Notes: generated from the sequence alone by a model not told the origin. Counted from the first letter of the stretch, positions 52,134-61,484 are shown. The stretch: 64,000 bases of DNA from Lachnospiraceae bacterium (GCA_910574865.1 CAJTDN010000005.1:248001-312000), one strand, 5' to 3'. Translations and numbers: made by a program.

Positions 52134-54398
52134 TCATCCCCTATAATAATTAATCAGGCATCCTTTCAAGATAATCTCCCGCTCGGTATCGGTCATGTCC
52201 CCGAGCTGCAATTCGATTTCCGTCAGCCCTTCGCCGACCACGTATGCCTTCACGTCGCTTAGCTTGCCCTCCACGGCCTTGCGGACATCCGGCACGAAAA
52301 TATAGTCCCCGTTTTTAAACGGCAACGCCGTATGCCCCGCCTTTGTCAAAAACGGCAGCATGCCCCAGTTAATCAGGTTCGAACGATAACGCTTGGTCGC
52401 GTACTCATTGGCAATGTTCGCCCAGCCGCCCAGCACCTTCTGGCAAGAGGCCGCCTGCTCACGCGCCGAACCGTCACCCGGCTTCACCGCGAAAATCGTG
52501 CTGCCGACGCCCAGGTTGCCCTTGCCGACGTTTGGATACGTTTCTTGAATCGCCTCCATCACCGGCTTCAATTCCTCCAACGCGTCCAACGGGCAATTGC
52601 CCGCCTCGATGGCCTTCTGCGCCGCCTGCACTTCCTTCGCCCGCCCGACGTAGGCCGGATCCTTCCTGGAAAGGGCAAACTCCGCCAGCCCCAACGGGTT
52701 GGAACGGTAAGAGGACGTCTCGCCGGACGGAATCAGCTCGTCCGTCGTCGTCACCGGGTCGTGGATTTCGGAAACCACCTTGAGCACCAGGTTCTCCGGC
52801 AGCGCGCTCATCGCCGGCCAGTCCTTGATGTTCGGTCCAAACTGGATTTCCACTGACGAATCGGCCACGCCCTTGCTGTCAAAGACACGGTTCGCGTAAA
52901 TGCTGCCGTCAAAATGATACTTCTTGCCACTGTATTCCGCGTCCACCGCCGTCGCCGGCGTCAAAAATCCCTTGTTCGCCGCCGTCGCCGCGATGGAACG
53001 GGCGTCCATCAACGCCACGGACGAAATCTGGCCGCTCTGCAGCTTCGAGCCCTCGCGGTTCGGGAAGTTCCGGGTCGAATGACGAATCGAGAACGCATTG
53101 TTCGCCGGTGTGTCGCCCGCGCCGAAGCACGGCCCGCAAAATGCCGTCTTGACGATGGTTCCCGCCGCCAAAAGATCGGCCACCGCGCCATTTTTCACCA
53201 ATTCCAGGTAAATCGGGGTGCTCGCCGGGTATACGCTGAACGTAAACGCGTCCGCGCCAATGTACCTGCCCTTGATAATGTCGGCCGCCGCACAAATATT
53301 TTCAAAGCCGCCGCCCGCGCAGCCGGCGATAATCCCCTGCTCCACGTAGAACTTCCCGTCCACGACCTTGTCCTGCAGCGAATACTCCACCGCGCCGTCC
53401 AGGCTGACCAGCGCCTTCTGTTCCACGTCATGCAAAATGTCCTTCAAGTCCGCATTCAGTTCGTCAATCGTGTAAACATTTGACGGATGGAACGGCATCG
53501 CGATCATCGGCTTGATTTCGCTCAAGTCCACGTAAACCATCCCGTCATAATAAGCACATTGCCCCGGATTCAGTTCCTTGTAATCCTCCGCGCGCCCATG
53601 GATTTCGTAAAATTCCTTGATTTTCTCGTCCGTCTTCCAGATGGAGGACAGACACGTGGTCTCCGTCGTCATTACGTCGATGCCGATACGGAAGTCCGCA
53701 CTCAGCTTCTCCACGCCGGGGCCGACGAACTCCATCACCTTGTTGTTCACGTACCCGTTCTTGAACGTCGCCCCGATAATCGCCAACGCCACGTCCTGCG
53801 GCCCGACCCCTTTCATCGGCTCGCCGTCCAGGTAAATTGCAATCACGCCCGGCATCTTGATGTCGTAAGTCTTGTTCAAAAGCTGCTTCACCAGCTCCGG
53901 TCCGCCCTCGCCCATCGCCATCGTACCCAACGCGCCATAGCGGGTATGGCTGTCCGATCCCAGGATCATCCTGCCGCCGCCCGCAAGCATCTCCCGCGCG
54001 TACTGGTGGATGACGGCCTGGTGCGGGGGAACGTAAACACCGCCGTACCTTTTGGCGCACGTCAGGCCAAACATGTGGTCATCCTCGTTAATCGTTCCGC
54101 CCACGGCGCACAACGAATTGTGGCAGTTCGTCAACACGTAAGGAATCGGGAACTTCTCAAGCCCCGAGGCCCGCGCCGTCTGGATAATGCCCACGAACGT
54201 GATGTCGTGCGACGTCAGCTTGTCAAACTTGATCTGCAGCTTCTCCATGTCGCCGGACGTGTTGTGCGCCTCCAAAATGCCATACGCCATGGTGTTTTTG
54301 GCCGCCTCGTCCTTCCCAAGCGGCACCTGCGCACCACTCTCCTCCACGATTTGCGTGCCATTTAACAAATAAACGCCTTCTTCATATAATTTAATCAT
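52134..54398 (-). CDS. Aconitase-superfamily hydratase
   Basis: 754 aa. Fe-S cysteines: [22 protein letters not shown] (C-x2-C). Substrate loops: [20 protein letters not shown] and [14 protein letters not shown]. The C-terminal swivel domain carries [18 protein letters not shown]. This form is the YbhJ-like/clostridial aconitase branch, which may dehydrate citrate or a related tricarboxylic acid. The complete domain set argues for activity. Strong AAGGAGGAGG site. Not linked to other TCA genes here. Confidence 0.85.
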   Translation of the reverse strand: MIKLYEEGVYLLNGTQIVEESGAQVPLGKDEAAKNTMAYGILEAHNTSGDMEKLQIKFDKLTSHDITFVGIIQTARASGLEKFPIPYVLTNCHNSLCAVGGTINEDDHMFGLTCAKRYGGVYVPPHQAVIHQYAREMLAGGGRMILGSDSHTRYGALGTMAMGEGGPELVKQLLNKTYDIKMPGVIAIYLDGEPMKGVGPQDVALAIIGATFKNGYVNNKVMEFVGPGVEKLSADFRIGIDVMTTETTCLSSIWKTDEKIKEFYEIHGRAEDYKELNPGQCAYYDGMVYVDLSEIKPMIAMPFHPSNVYTIDELNADLKDILHDVEQKALVSLDGAVEYSLQDKVVDGKFYVEQGIIAGCAGGGFENICAAADIIKGRYIGADAFTFSVYPASTPIYLELVKNGAVADLLAAGTIVKTAFCGPCFGAGDTPANNAFSIRHSTRNFPNREGSKLQSGQISSVALMDARSIAATAANKGFLTPATAVDAEYSGKKYHFDGSIYANRVFDSKGVADSSVEIQFGPNIKDWPAMSALPENLVLKVVSEIHDPVTTTDELIPSGETSSYRSNPLGLAEFALSRKDPAYVGRAKEVQAAQKAIEAGNCPLDALEELKPVMEAIQETYPNVGKGNLGVGSTIFAVKPGDGSAREQAASCQKVLGGWANIANEYATKRYRSNLINWGMLPFLTKAGHTALPFKNGDYIFVPDVRKAVEGKLSDVKAYVVGEGLTEIELQLGDMTDTEREIILKGCLINYYRG

Positions 54399-54416
54399 TA
54401 GATATCCTCCTCCTTA

Positions 54417-55124
54417 CTAGTCCCTTTCCCGCAGGATTTTCTCAACCTCGATCTGTGTCTCGCCAACCCTGATTACGTCCTCTTTCTGAAGCAAGACCGC
54501 GTCCGCCAAACGCTCCTCGTTCAAAAACGTCCCGTTCGTCGAACCCAAATCCTCCAAATACAACTTGCCGGCCTTATGTACGATTGCGCAATGATGCTTC
54601 GACATCTTCGGATCCCCTTCAATCGTCAGGAAATACTCGAACTCTGGATCGTCCTTCGCCCGCCCGATGCCGACCGTGTCAAAAAACTGGTACGTGTACC
54701 GCTCCCCGGTGCTTAAGTTCCCCAAAAGAATCCGCCACTGCCGCCGCACCGGCCTGATTACCTGTACCTGCTCCGACCCGTTGTCGTATTCGCCACGCCG
54801 CCTTCTTCCCGGCGATTCGTCGTACTCGTCATCGTAATCGTCTCCGCGCCGCCTTCTCCCCGGCGATTCGTCGTACTCGTCATCGTAATCGTCTCCGCGC
54901 CGCCTTCTCCCCGGCGATTCGTCGTACTCGTCATCATAATCGTCTCCGCGCCGCCTTCTCCCCGATGATTCCCGTCCATCTGGCACGCCTCTCCGCCGCG
55001 ACCGGCCATAATCGTCGGACTCGTACCCGCCGTCCCCGTACTCGTTCTTCACCGCCAACACGCACTGGAAAATCAAGAATGCCGAAATCGCCAGCAACAC
55101 AACCATAACAATCCAAATCAACAT
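54417..55124 (-). CDS. Membrane-anchored FHA-domain protein with 17-residue tandem repeats
   Basis: 235 aa. TM helix residues ~2-24 (MLIWIVMVVLLAISAFLIFQ). A linker is made of GRRRRGDDYDDEYDESP repeated about three times, plus partial units. The C-terminal FHA domain (~120-230) has VGIGRAKDDPEFEYFL, KMSKHHCAI and EDLGSTNGTFLNEERL, with the pThr-binding R, S, H and N residues. FHA domains read phosphothreonine from Ser/Thr kinases. ATG 55124 has AAGGAG upstream. The DNA repeat is 51 bp. It follows the hydratase gene by 18 bp but its partners are unknown. Confidence 0.85.
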   Translation of the reverse strand: MLIWIVMVVLLAISAFLIFQCVLAVKNEYGDGGYESDDYGRSRRRGVPDGRESSGRRRRGDDYDDEYDESPGRRRRGDDYDDEYDESPGRRRRGDDYDDEYDESPGRRRRGEYDNGSEQVQVIRPVRRQWRILLGNLSTGERYTYQFFDTVGIGRAKDDPEFEYFLTIEGDPKMSKHHCAIVHKAGKLYLEDLGSTNGTFLNEERLADAVLLQKEDVIRVGETQIEVEKILRERD

Positions 55125-55340
55125 AATCACTCCTTACGAAGCTTGTCCGCCAAGCCCTTTTATCTTACAAGAAAGCCCACCCGGCCAAATCCACCCTCTA
55201 CCCTGCGGGACTTACCCGTCCTGCAAAAGAATTTCCAACCGGATATCGAATTACAACCGCATAGGTGGAAACATTTTTTGACACTACATCATTTTATCAG
55301 ACATGCCACCAGATAACAACCCCAAAACACGAAAAAATGA

Positions 55341-55384
55341 CCCCATGCATCCTTTTTCATTACTTTTCTCTAGGATGCATGGGG
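55341..55384 (-). terminator. Terminator downstream of the pgi remnant
   Basis: CCCCATGCATCC and GGATGCATGGGG perfectly complementary (12 bp). On the minus strand followed by TCATTTTTTCG. Confidence 0.75.
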
Positions 55385-55418
55385 ATGTCCCTTATCAATC
55401 ACAACATATTTGCAGCCA

Positions 55419-56010
55419 TTACAAATATTTCAGAACCCCTTTGGTCGCCATCACGGACACTTTAGAAACTCCTTGCCGCCATTGCAGACGTTTCAGCAAT
55501 CCTTCCGGCTCCACCTCGTATCCCGGCTTGCCAGGCAATACGAACATGTTTTTTGCAGCTCCCCGCTCTTGTCTGGTGAACGGGTTCACGCCGAGCAAAC
55601 ACCCGCTCACGCCACACGCGATGGCCGGTTCCGTCATCGTTCCCGACTTGGAAATCATGGAGATGGAGAAGTCCCGCTCTCCTGCCACCTCGATTGAGTC
55701 CGTGATATACTTGTCGCTGATGCTGTTACCAACGTAATATATCTCCAAAGACTTTCCGATTTCCTTCGAAACGCAGTTTACAAAGGAATGTCCAAGAAAT
55801 TCCGTGGCCACCCTTGCCCCCCGGTAGGAGCCGCCAGTGTCGATTACGAACAGCACGTCCGAGTCCCTGCCGACTTTTGTAGCCGCCTTTTGAATTCACG
55901 CGAATTCTTCCTTGTCATACTCTACCGGCAAATCAATCCAGCCAAGGAAATCATTTCCCGCGCCACTCTTCGCCACCAGCTTCTCCTTTGCCTATACGGC
56001 AAACTCAAAA
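55419..56010 (-). pseudogene. pgi: Glucose-6-phosphate isomerase (pgi) remnant with ~250-residue internal deletion
   Basis: Frame [24 protein letters not shown], then TGA at about 55895 (CGA Arg expected), then IQKAATKVGRDSDVLFVID and TGGSYRGARVATEFLGHSF, to ISKSGTMTEPAIA. There it jumps to CGVSGCLLGVNPFTRQ and KNMFVLPGKPGYEVEPEGLL, the extreme C-terminus of PGI. Roughly 250 residues between the two blocks are missing and at least two stop codons occur upstream (a TAG before KEKLVAKSG). Family: PGI of glycolysis. An intact copy must be elsewhere if glycolysis is used. Confidence 0.75.
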
Positions 56011-56142
56011 CCTTCCTCTCTGATTCTTTTGTTCTCTTTTATTCAGCAATTTTCCTTATCGGACCAAATATCCACCCGCCCGCGCCGAGTGGTGTCCTTC
56101 GGTGCCGTACTACCCCTATGACGCCAAATTGCCGACCAATTA

Positions 56143-57222
56143 TTAAGCCAGAAATTCCTCCAATATCTGGCGTAACTGCTCTTCCCTCACGGAAGGCTGC
56201 TCTTCTTTATATGTGGGCCGATCCACGCGGTACAATTCGTCTCCCTCCCCACGGTAACCTTGGCGCGCCGTCTGGCTTTTCTTGTTCGCCTCCGCCTGGT
56301 AAGACCGTTGGGAGCTTACAACCCTTCCGGCGGTGTTCTCCGCCCCCTCGTCCTGCCTGGGCGCCGACCTCCCCTCGCCCGGAAGTTCCGTTTGTGCGGC
56401 CCTTCCCTTGGCGGCTTTCCGGAATACGGGGTTCATCGTCCCCCCCTTCACGCTCTTGCGCGGTTCTCCTTCTATATTAATAGAAAGTTCCGGTGCCGCC
56501 TCCTGGCCTGGCCCGTCCGCCAAAGCCATCTGCGTGGACCCGTTATTTGAAACGGCCTGGGAAAGCCCGCCATTCTTGGCGACTGCCGCAAACCCGTCAT
56601 TCCTGGCAACTTGCGAGGAACCATCACTTGAAGCCTTTTGCAAGGGAGCCTCGTTTCCAGCCGTACGAATCACGTCAATCTGCTCCCGCTCGTTCGAACG
56701 GTTCTTGCGATAACGCAGCATGCTGGTATTCTCCAGATAGTCCACCATGTAATTTTTCACGGCCTCAATCTTATAAGGCTCGTCCGACAGCTGGCTGATG
56801 ACGTATAACGCAATCATCTCCCCCGCGCCCACCATCAGGTACTGGTACACTTCCTCGCAAATCCCATTCGTGGCGTACCAGAAAACTGCCCCTATCACTG
56901 CCAGGATTCCAGCGAACCAGACCGACTGGAGCTGCAATTGCCTCCATGTATGGATGCGGAACAAAAAGCTGCGGTATTCATATATGTATTTCTCCACAAA
57001 GACCCGTGTATTTTCCACTTTATCATGCAGCATACAAGCATGCTCGTATTTTGCGCGCACCAGTTTTATCAATTTATGCGTACTCTTTGACATACTGGAC
57101 GCGGCCGTAAGAAGACGGCGCAGTGTAAGATGATTGGCCACTTTTGCCATCACGCCGATGACACCGACGGTTACCATCATATAGTAAACGATGTTGGTGC
57201 CAGTTACCACTTCTTGAATCAT
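56143..57222 (-). CDS. Two-TM membrane protein of unknown function
   Basis: 359 aa. Start ATG 57222 follows GAGGAGG. TM1 ~10-30 (NIVYYMMVTVGVIGVMAKVA), a helical loop (KLIKLVRAKYEHACMLHDKVENT), TM2/TM3 around 110-155 (WFAGILAVIGAVFWYATNG, YLMVGAGEMIALYVIS). The C-terminal half (from about 190) is low-complexity, Ala/Gly/Ser/Glu-rich (SNNGSTQMALADGPGQEAAP), likely disordered. No family recognised. The open frame extends 94 codons upstream but that part lacks a ribosome site and looks like intergenic DNA. Confidence 0.65.
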   Translation of the reverse strand: MIQEVVTGTNIVYYMMVTVGVIGVMAKVANHLTLRRLLTAASSMSKSTHKLIKLVRAKYEHACMLHDKVENTRVFVEKYIYEYRSFLFRIHTWRQLQLQSVWFAGILAVIGAVFWYATNGICEEVYQYLMVGAGEMIALYVISQLSDEPYKIEAVKNYMVDYLENTSMLRYRKNRSNEREQIDVIRTAGNEAPLQKASSDGSSQVARNDGFAAVAKNGGLSQAVSNNGSTQMALADGPGQEAAPELSINIEGEPRKSVKGGTMNPVFRKAAKGRAAQTELPGEGRSAPRQDEGAENTAGRVVSSQRSYQAEANKKSQTARQGYRGEGDELYRVDRPTYKEEQPSVREEQLRQILEEFLA

Positions 57223-57526
57223 AACGAAATCCTCCTCGCTTTGAGTTGTTACACAATAATCCGGATTGTGTTGAGCCCTATTATAGCCCAAACTTTGGCA
57301 AATGTCCTCAAAAACCGTTCTACAAATTTCTACAGCCGGGGCAAACGCGCCGCCCTCCCGCATAACCTGGAACCCCTTAAAATACCGCGTATTTTCAAGG
57401 TTTTCTCGCTCAACATAAAGTGCTGGAACCACTTCGGGACGCCTCGAAAAATCCTCCCTCCGACTTGTCAACTTGAAGGATTTTTTGTCGAAAACTTCCC
57501 GCATTAAAATGGCCGTTGCAATCCGG

Positions 57527-57556
57527 TTGACATCCTCCTCTCCGTTTTGCTATAAT
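57527..57556 (+). promoter_or_regulatory. Consensus promoter of the TSCPD gene
   Basis: TTGACA (57527-57532), 18 bp, TATAAT (57551-57556), both perfect. The ribosome site GAGGAGGAA lies at ~57571. Confidence 0.8.
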
Positions 57557-57587
57557 AATGCCATTAAAGTTGAGGAGGAATCATGAC

Positions 57588-57830
57588 ATGCAATACAAAC
57601 CAACGGGAGTTTGTTCCCAGATGATACAATTTGACATCGAAAACCACAAGGTAAGGAACGTCTCTTTTAATGGAGGTTGCAGCGGGAACACGCAAGGGCT
57701 TTCCCGCCTGATTGAAGGGATGGACGTGGACGAAGCGATTTCCCGTCTCGAAGGAATTCGTTGCGGCTTCAAGGCCTCCTCTTGTCCCGACCAACTTGCC
57801 CAAGCATTAAAACAAGCAGTCGGCGAATAA
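57588..57830 (+). CDS. TSCPD-domain protein (TIGR03905 type)
   Basis: 80 aa. MQYKPTGVCSQMIQFDIENH, then VSFNGGCSGNTQGLSRLIEG and the block TSCPD-like SSCPDQLAQAL. This domain also ends class II ribonucleotide reductases (a Zn/Fe-binding pocket of conserved Cys). Stand-alone versions may bind metal; role unknown. Strong own promoter and GAGGAGG site; monocistronic. Confidence 0.8.
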   Translation: MQYKPTGVCSQMIQFDIENHKVRNVSFNGGCSGNTQGLSRLIEGMDVDEAISRLEGIRCGFKASSCPDQLAQALKQAVGE

Positions 57831-57882
57831 CTTGCCGACTGCCCCCATTTTTCCATATTTAGTTGTCCGCGTTCTTCTCCGT

Positions 57883-58039
57883 CATGAGCAATGAAAGCAG
57901 CCACTGATATGTATTCAACATTGGTGGCGTTTCTTAGTGCAGGAATTTTCTCTTTAATATTTTTTATTGTTTATAGTTTCAATAACTTCATATTAAATTG
58001 TCGTTCCGCACAATATCAGTGGCTGCTTTCATTGCTCAT
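57883..58039. repeat. 157-bp locus with perfect 28-bp inverted ends
   Basis: Left arm 57883-57910 begins CATGAGCAATGAAAGCAGCC and right arm 58012-58039 is its exact reverse complement. The ~100-nt centre is A/T-rich and encodes part of a hydrophobic peptide. Could be a MITE-like unit or the fold-back mRNA of a small toxin. Confidence 0.75.
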
Positions 58040-58076
58040 GTTAAGAGCTTCTCAAGGTTCCCACTATTTTGCATAA
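57909..58076 (+). CDS. Possible 55-aa hydrophobic peptide within the inverted repeat
   Basis: MYSTLVAFLSAGIFSLIFFI is one TM helix, then VYSFNNFILNCRSAQ. The size and the start pattern resemble type I toxin peptides (TxpA/BsrG-like) but no ribosome site is clear. The start codon lies at the edge of the 28-bp left arm, so a fold-back would hide it. Coding status is uncertain. Confidence 0.3.
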   Translation: MYSTLVAFLSAGIFSLIFFIVYSFNNFILNCRSAQYQWLLSLLMLRASQGSHYFA

Positions 58077-58378
58077 AACGTTTCGCTGAGGGAAAACGCC
58101 GTTTCATAAGGATAATCGTCACCCGCCAAGTGTTCACAATGTATCCGATATGATTTACCACCCTCTATGGACATGATTTTTCTCCAGTCCAAATACTCCG
58201 TCTCGTATGTATCTTTTCTCCAGGCATCTACCGACTTCCAACGTCCAGTCTCTTCGTCATACTGTTCCACGTACGCGATGATTGATAAAAAATCAACCTT
58301 TCTCTCGGCTATCGTCATGCCATAGACGTAGATTCTTCCTGGCCCTGCCCCTGAAATCTTGCAAATTCCCTCAATCAT
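58064..58378 (-). CDS. Truncated DUF6147-like paralogue without signal peptide
   Basis: 104 aa. It aligns with the downstream half of the neighbouring gene (GRIYVYGMTIAERKVDFLSI with IYAYGATTANHKVDYVGLIV; YRIHCEHLAGDDYPYETAFS with YRVRCDHFAGNDVDFPYDTS) but lacks the ~60 residues that include the signal peptide. It lies 38 nt after the full gene and probably arose by duplication. Likely non-exported, possibly non-functional. Start ATG 58378; GGTAAGG upstream. Confidence 0.6.
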   Translation of the reverse strand: MIEGICKISGAGPGRIYVYGMTIAERKVDFLSIIAYVEQYDEETGRWKSVDAWRKDTYETEYLDWRKIMSIEGGKSYRIHCEHLAGDDYPYETAFSLSETFYAK

Positions 58379-58415
58379 TTGTAGCACCTTACCTCTTTTG
58401 CAATTTCTCAAAAAC

Positions 58416-58916
58416 TTAACCTATCCAAATACCATCGGTGAAAGTAGTAGATGTATCGTAAGGAAAATCTACATCATTTCCCGCAAAATGATCGCATCGC
58501 ACACGATAATAATATCCTCGTTCCACCACCAATGTCTTTCCTGATGAAACACCATACGCATCATGTTTCTCTACCGTCCACGTGGCTATTTGGTGCCAAT
58601 ACCCAGTCTGCGGATTAAAGCGATCTACATATACGATTAATCCTACATAGTCAACCTTATGATTCGCCGTTGTTGCTCCATATGCATAAATCTTTCCGGA
58701 CGCCGGACAACTGATGACACTATCCCCATCCATCAAATGCGTCCCTCGCTCCAATTCCGAAGAAGTACTTCTCGATGATTCTCTTTCCATTGTCAGGTAG
58801 GAACCATCCACACACTTCAATGAATCTTCAGCCGCTTTTACAACATCCGCTGTTCCAAAAACCATACCACACAACAATGCCAAGGAACAAACCACTGTCA
58901 AAAATTGCTTTTTCAT
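58416..58916 (-). CDS. Secreted DUF6147-like protein
   Basis: 166 aa. Signal peptide MKKQFLTVVCSLALLCGMVF ending about VKAAED, then a beta-rich domain with GTHLMDGDSVISCPASGKIY and YVGLIVYVDRFNPQTGYW. DUF6147 is a small exported family of Lachnospiraceae with no known role. ATG 58916 has AAAGGATTTTGG upstream. A truncated paralogue follows directly. Confidence 0.7.
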   Translation of the reverse strand: MKKQFLTVVCSLALLCGMVFGTADVVKAAEDSLKCVDGSYLTMERESSRSTSSELERGTHLMDGDSVISCPASGKIYAYGATTANHKVDYVGLIVYVDRFNPQTGYWHQIATWTVEKHDAYGVSSGKTLVVERGYYYRVRCDHFAGNDVDFPYDTSTTFTDGIWIG

Positions 58917-58997
58917 AACCAAAATCCTTTCTTTGTAACTTTATCTTATGTAGCCCTCTACTATATAGACAACTGAACTCCAAAAAACTTACGCATT

Positions 58998-60059
58998 TTA
59001 GCCAAAAAAGTGTAAATTTTTTAAAATTAGTTCAAAATCTGACTTATTCATGACTCCTTTTAACTGATAATGTACTCCCTTATAACTAAATTCTGCAACA
59101 CGTCGATATATTTTATAGCCTTCAACCTCATACTCCCTTATCGTAATAATCACATCATTTACAATAAGCTCATACTCATCTACTTTTTTATCTTCCTCAA
59201 GTTCTCCCCATGAAGAGTTGCTATCATTCAAATAAATGGTATATCTAATAATCTCATCTCCAAACCGATAAAACATTTTCGCCTGCTTCAAGACTTCTTC
59301 AATTTGATATTCCACCAAAACCATATTCTCAGGTCTTTCCTTTATCCTAACCGCATAAATCCCCAACTCTTCTCCGATTTTTTTATATACGGTTGCCTCA
59401 TCCCCATCATCTGACCCTATCGTATCCATATCTTCCACATTCAAAATCTTCATCGGATTCTCATCCTCGCCGGCAAATCGTTCCAACAGAATCTTCAGAT
59501 ACGACTTGCTCCCAATACTGGTCATGCTCATCCCCATCACCAACACGAGGATGGCCACCAACGCCACAAGCAGCGTCTTTTTCTTCTGTTTCCTACGATA
59601 CACCACCACCGGCTCCGCTCCGAAGCCGTTCGCACTGTTATAAAGAAAATGCGATTTCGAAGATACTGGTACCGATACCGCCACCTTCGCTTCTGCCGTT
59701 TCTTCGCCCGTTCGCCCCGCTTCCGATACTTCCCCATCCAGCCGTTCTGTTTCCGATGCTTCCCCGCACGGCCGTTTGACCCCTGCCACTTCCTCGTCCG
59801 ACCGTTCTACTTCTGATGTTTTCTCACTTAGCGGTTCTACCTCTGGTTCCACCTCTGGCATTTCCTCGATTAACCGCTTTGATTTCAGCTCTGCCTCCAG
59901 CGCACGGGCGCGCTCAAAAAACTTGGCATCCATTTCCTCGCTCACCTTCATCTGCGCAAGCTCAGGATGCCGCTCTATTTCTTCCTTTATTTCTTCCTTT
60001 ATCTCTTCCATTTCCCGCTTAAGCTCTTTTTGTAATGACAGTTTTATTATCTCTTTCAT
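58998..60059 (-). CDS. Membrane protein with DUF4367-like domain (anti-sigma candidate)
   Basis: 353 aa. The cytoplasmic N-terminus is highly charged (KELKREMEEIKEEIKEEIER) with an acidic, Glu-rich linker. One TM helix at about 164-190 (LVALVAILVLVMGMSMTSIG). The extracytoplasmic C-terminus has KIGEELGIYAVRIKERPENM, KAKMFYRFGDE-like and a YKGVHYQLKG ending, similar to DUF4367 tails of anti-sigma proteins. Start ATG 60059. Likely the partner of the sigma gene at 61674-62225, but murG lies between on the other strand. Confidence 0.6.
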   Translation of the reverse strand: MKEIIKLSLQKELKREMEEIKEEIKEEIERHPELAQMKVSEEMDAKFFERARALEAELKSKRLIEEMPEVEPEVEPLSEKTSEVERSDEEVAGVKRPCGEASETERLDGEVSEAGRTGEETAEAKVAVSVPVSSKSHFLYNSANGFGAEPVVVYRRKQKKKTLLVALVAILVLVMGMSMTSIGSKSYLKILLERFAGEDENPMKILNVEDMDTIGSDDGDEATVYKKIGEELGIYAVRIKERPENMVLVEYQIEEVLKQAKMFYRFGDEIIRYTIYLNDSNSSWGELEEDKKVDEYELIVNDVIITIREYEVEGYKIYRRVAEFSYKGVHYQLKGVMNKSDFELILKNLHFFG

Positions 60060-60112
60060 ACCATTGCCTCTCATTATGACTGTAAGCTTTTTTTCATGCG
60101 TAATTTAGTTTG

Positions 60113-60242
60113 ATGATACCAAGGCAAAAGGCCATGCGTTCCATGCTCACATGAAGAGGCATGACTTTTAGAATTGCGAGAGCACAACTTGCAAGGCAAT
60201 CCGTGGGTATCGTAGGGACAAAATGTCTTTTGGCCCCAACAT
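60113..60242 (+). repeat. Dispersed non-coding repeat, copy 2 (~130 bp)
   Basis: ATGATACCAAGGCAAAAGGC then, near the end, GTGGGTATCGTAGGGACAAA and TTTTGGCCCCAACAT. Matches 32793-32988 (minus strand) with an internal deletion. Confidence 0.65.
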
Positions 60243-60269
60243 TATAGTTTGTCGTTATTCACAATCATC

Positions 60270-60303
60270 ATGTTTGTTGCGCAGTGCAACTTGAAACAAA
60301 CAT
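60270..60303. promoter_or_regulatory. Dyad upstream of murG
   Basis: ATGTTTGTT, 16-bp spacer, AACAAACAT. It lies about 33 bp before the murG -35 element, so it may be an operator. Confidence 0.4.
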
Positions 60304-60335
60304 AATCCGCGTCGTCATTTGACGCTTTCTTGTTC

Positions 60336-60363
60336 TTGACATTTTCTAAAATTTGGTTATTAT
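60336..60363 (+). promoter_or_regulatory. Promoter of murG
   Basis: TTGACA (60336-60341), 16-bp spacer, TATTAT (60358-60363). Confidence 0.6.
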
Positions 60364-60398
60364 GTTCTTATGACTAATCATACTCGGAGGTTATCCTT

Positions 60399-61472
60399 AT
60401 GAAACGCATCATACTTACCGGCGGTGGATCCGCCGGACACGTTACCCCCAACATCGCCCTTATTCCGCAATTGAAGGAAAAAGGGTACGAAATTCACTAC
60501 GCGGGATCTTACCAAGGTATTGAGAAAGACCTCATCGAACCCTTTGGCATCCCATACCACGGAATTTCCTCCGGCAAGCTGCGCCGCTATTTCAGCCTCC
60601 AGAACTTTTCCGACCCGTTCCGGGTTCTCAAAGGCCTGGCACAAGCGCGTAAATTGATTCGCGACCTGAAACCGAACGTCATCTTTTCCAAAGGCGGCTT
60701 CGTTTCAGTCCCCATCGTACTTGCCGGGAAACAAAACCATGTCCCCGTCATCATCCATGAGTCCGACATGACACCCGGGCTGGCCAACAAAATCGCCATC
60801 CCCTGCGCCGATAAGGTTTGCTGCAACTTCCCCGAAACCTTAGAACACCTGCCAAAAGAAAAAGCGGTACTCACCGGCTCTCCCATTCGGCAGGAACTTT
60901 TATCAGGCAACAAGCTCGCCGCACTTAATTTTTGCGGTTTCACGCCAGACAAACCAGTCATCCTGGTCATCGGCGGAAGCCTTGGCGCCGTGGCGGTCAA
61001 CAACACGGTACGCGCCGCCTTGCCGAAGCTGCTTGAGAGCTTCCAGGTCATCCACCTTTGTGGAAAGGGCAAGATGGACGAAACCTTGGCGAATACGAAA
61101 GGCTACTGCCAATTCGAATACATCAAAGACGAGCTACGCGACCTTTTTGCATTGGCCGACCTTGTGATTTCCCGCGCCGGAGCCAACGCCATCTGTGAAT
61201 TGCTGGCACTCCGCAAGCCCAACCTGCTAATCCCGCTTTCGGCAAACGCCAGTCGTGGTGACCAGATTTTGAATGCCCGTTCTTTTGAACGCCAAAACTT
61301 CAGCATCGTACTGGAAGAGGAGGAAGCAAACAGCGAAACTCTTCTTGCGGCCGTCCAACAATTATATGAGCGGCGCGACACTTACATGAATGCCATGCGC
61401 GACTCCTCCATGCAAGACTCCATCGGTACGATTATTAACTTGATTGAGGAAACCGCATTAAAAACGAATTAA
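60399..61472 (+). CDS. murG: MurG: undecaprenyldiphospho-muramoylpentapeptide GlcNAc transferase
   Basis: 357 aa GT-B enzyme. First G-loop LTGGGSAGHVTPN, acceptor-side HGISSGKLRRYFS, IFSKGGFVSVP, HESDMTPGLAN, second G-loop IGGSLGAVAVN and UDP-GlcNAc site VISRAGANAICELLALRKPNLLIPL. It adds GlcNAc to lipid I, giving lipid II at the membrane face. It stands alone, outside the mur/dcw cluster, so this may be a second copy. GGAGG precedes the ATG; terminator downstream. Confidence 0.92.
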   Translation: MKRIILTGGGSAGHVTPNIALIPQLKEKGYEIHYAGSYQGIEKDLIEPFGIPYHGISSGKLRRYFSLQNFSDPFRVLKGLAQARKLIRDLKPNVIFSKGGFVSVPIVLAGKQNHVPVIIHESDMTPGLANKIAIPCADKVCCNFPETLEHLPKEKAVLTGSPIRQELLSGNKLAALNFCGFTPDKPVILVIGGSLGAVAVNNTVRAALPKLLESFQVIHLCGKGKMDETLANTKGYCQFEYIKDELRDLFALADLVISRAGANAICELLALRKPNLLIPLSANASRGDQILNARSFERQNFSIVLEEEEANSETLLAAVQQLYERRDTYMNAMRDSSMQDSIGTIINLIEETALKTN

Positions 61473-61484
61473 AATTTTTAATTG

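Noticed and set aside
57223-57504. N-terminal extension of the two-TM protein (94 codons)
   Set aside because: No ribosome site at the far start, while ATG 57222 has GAGGAGG; sequence has no domain and sits in a promoter-containing gap.
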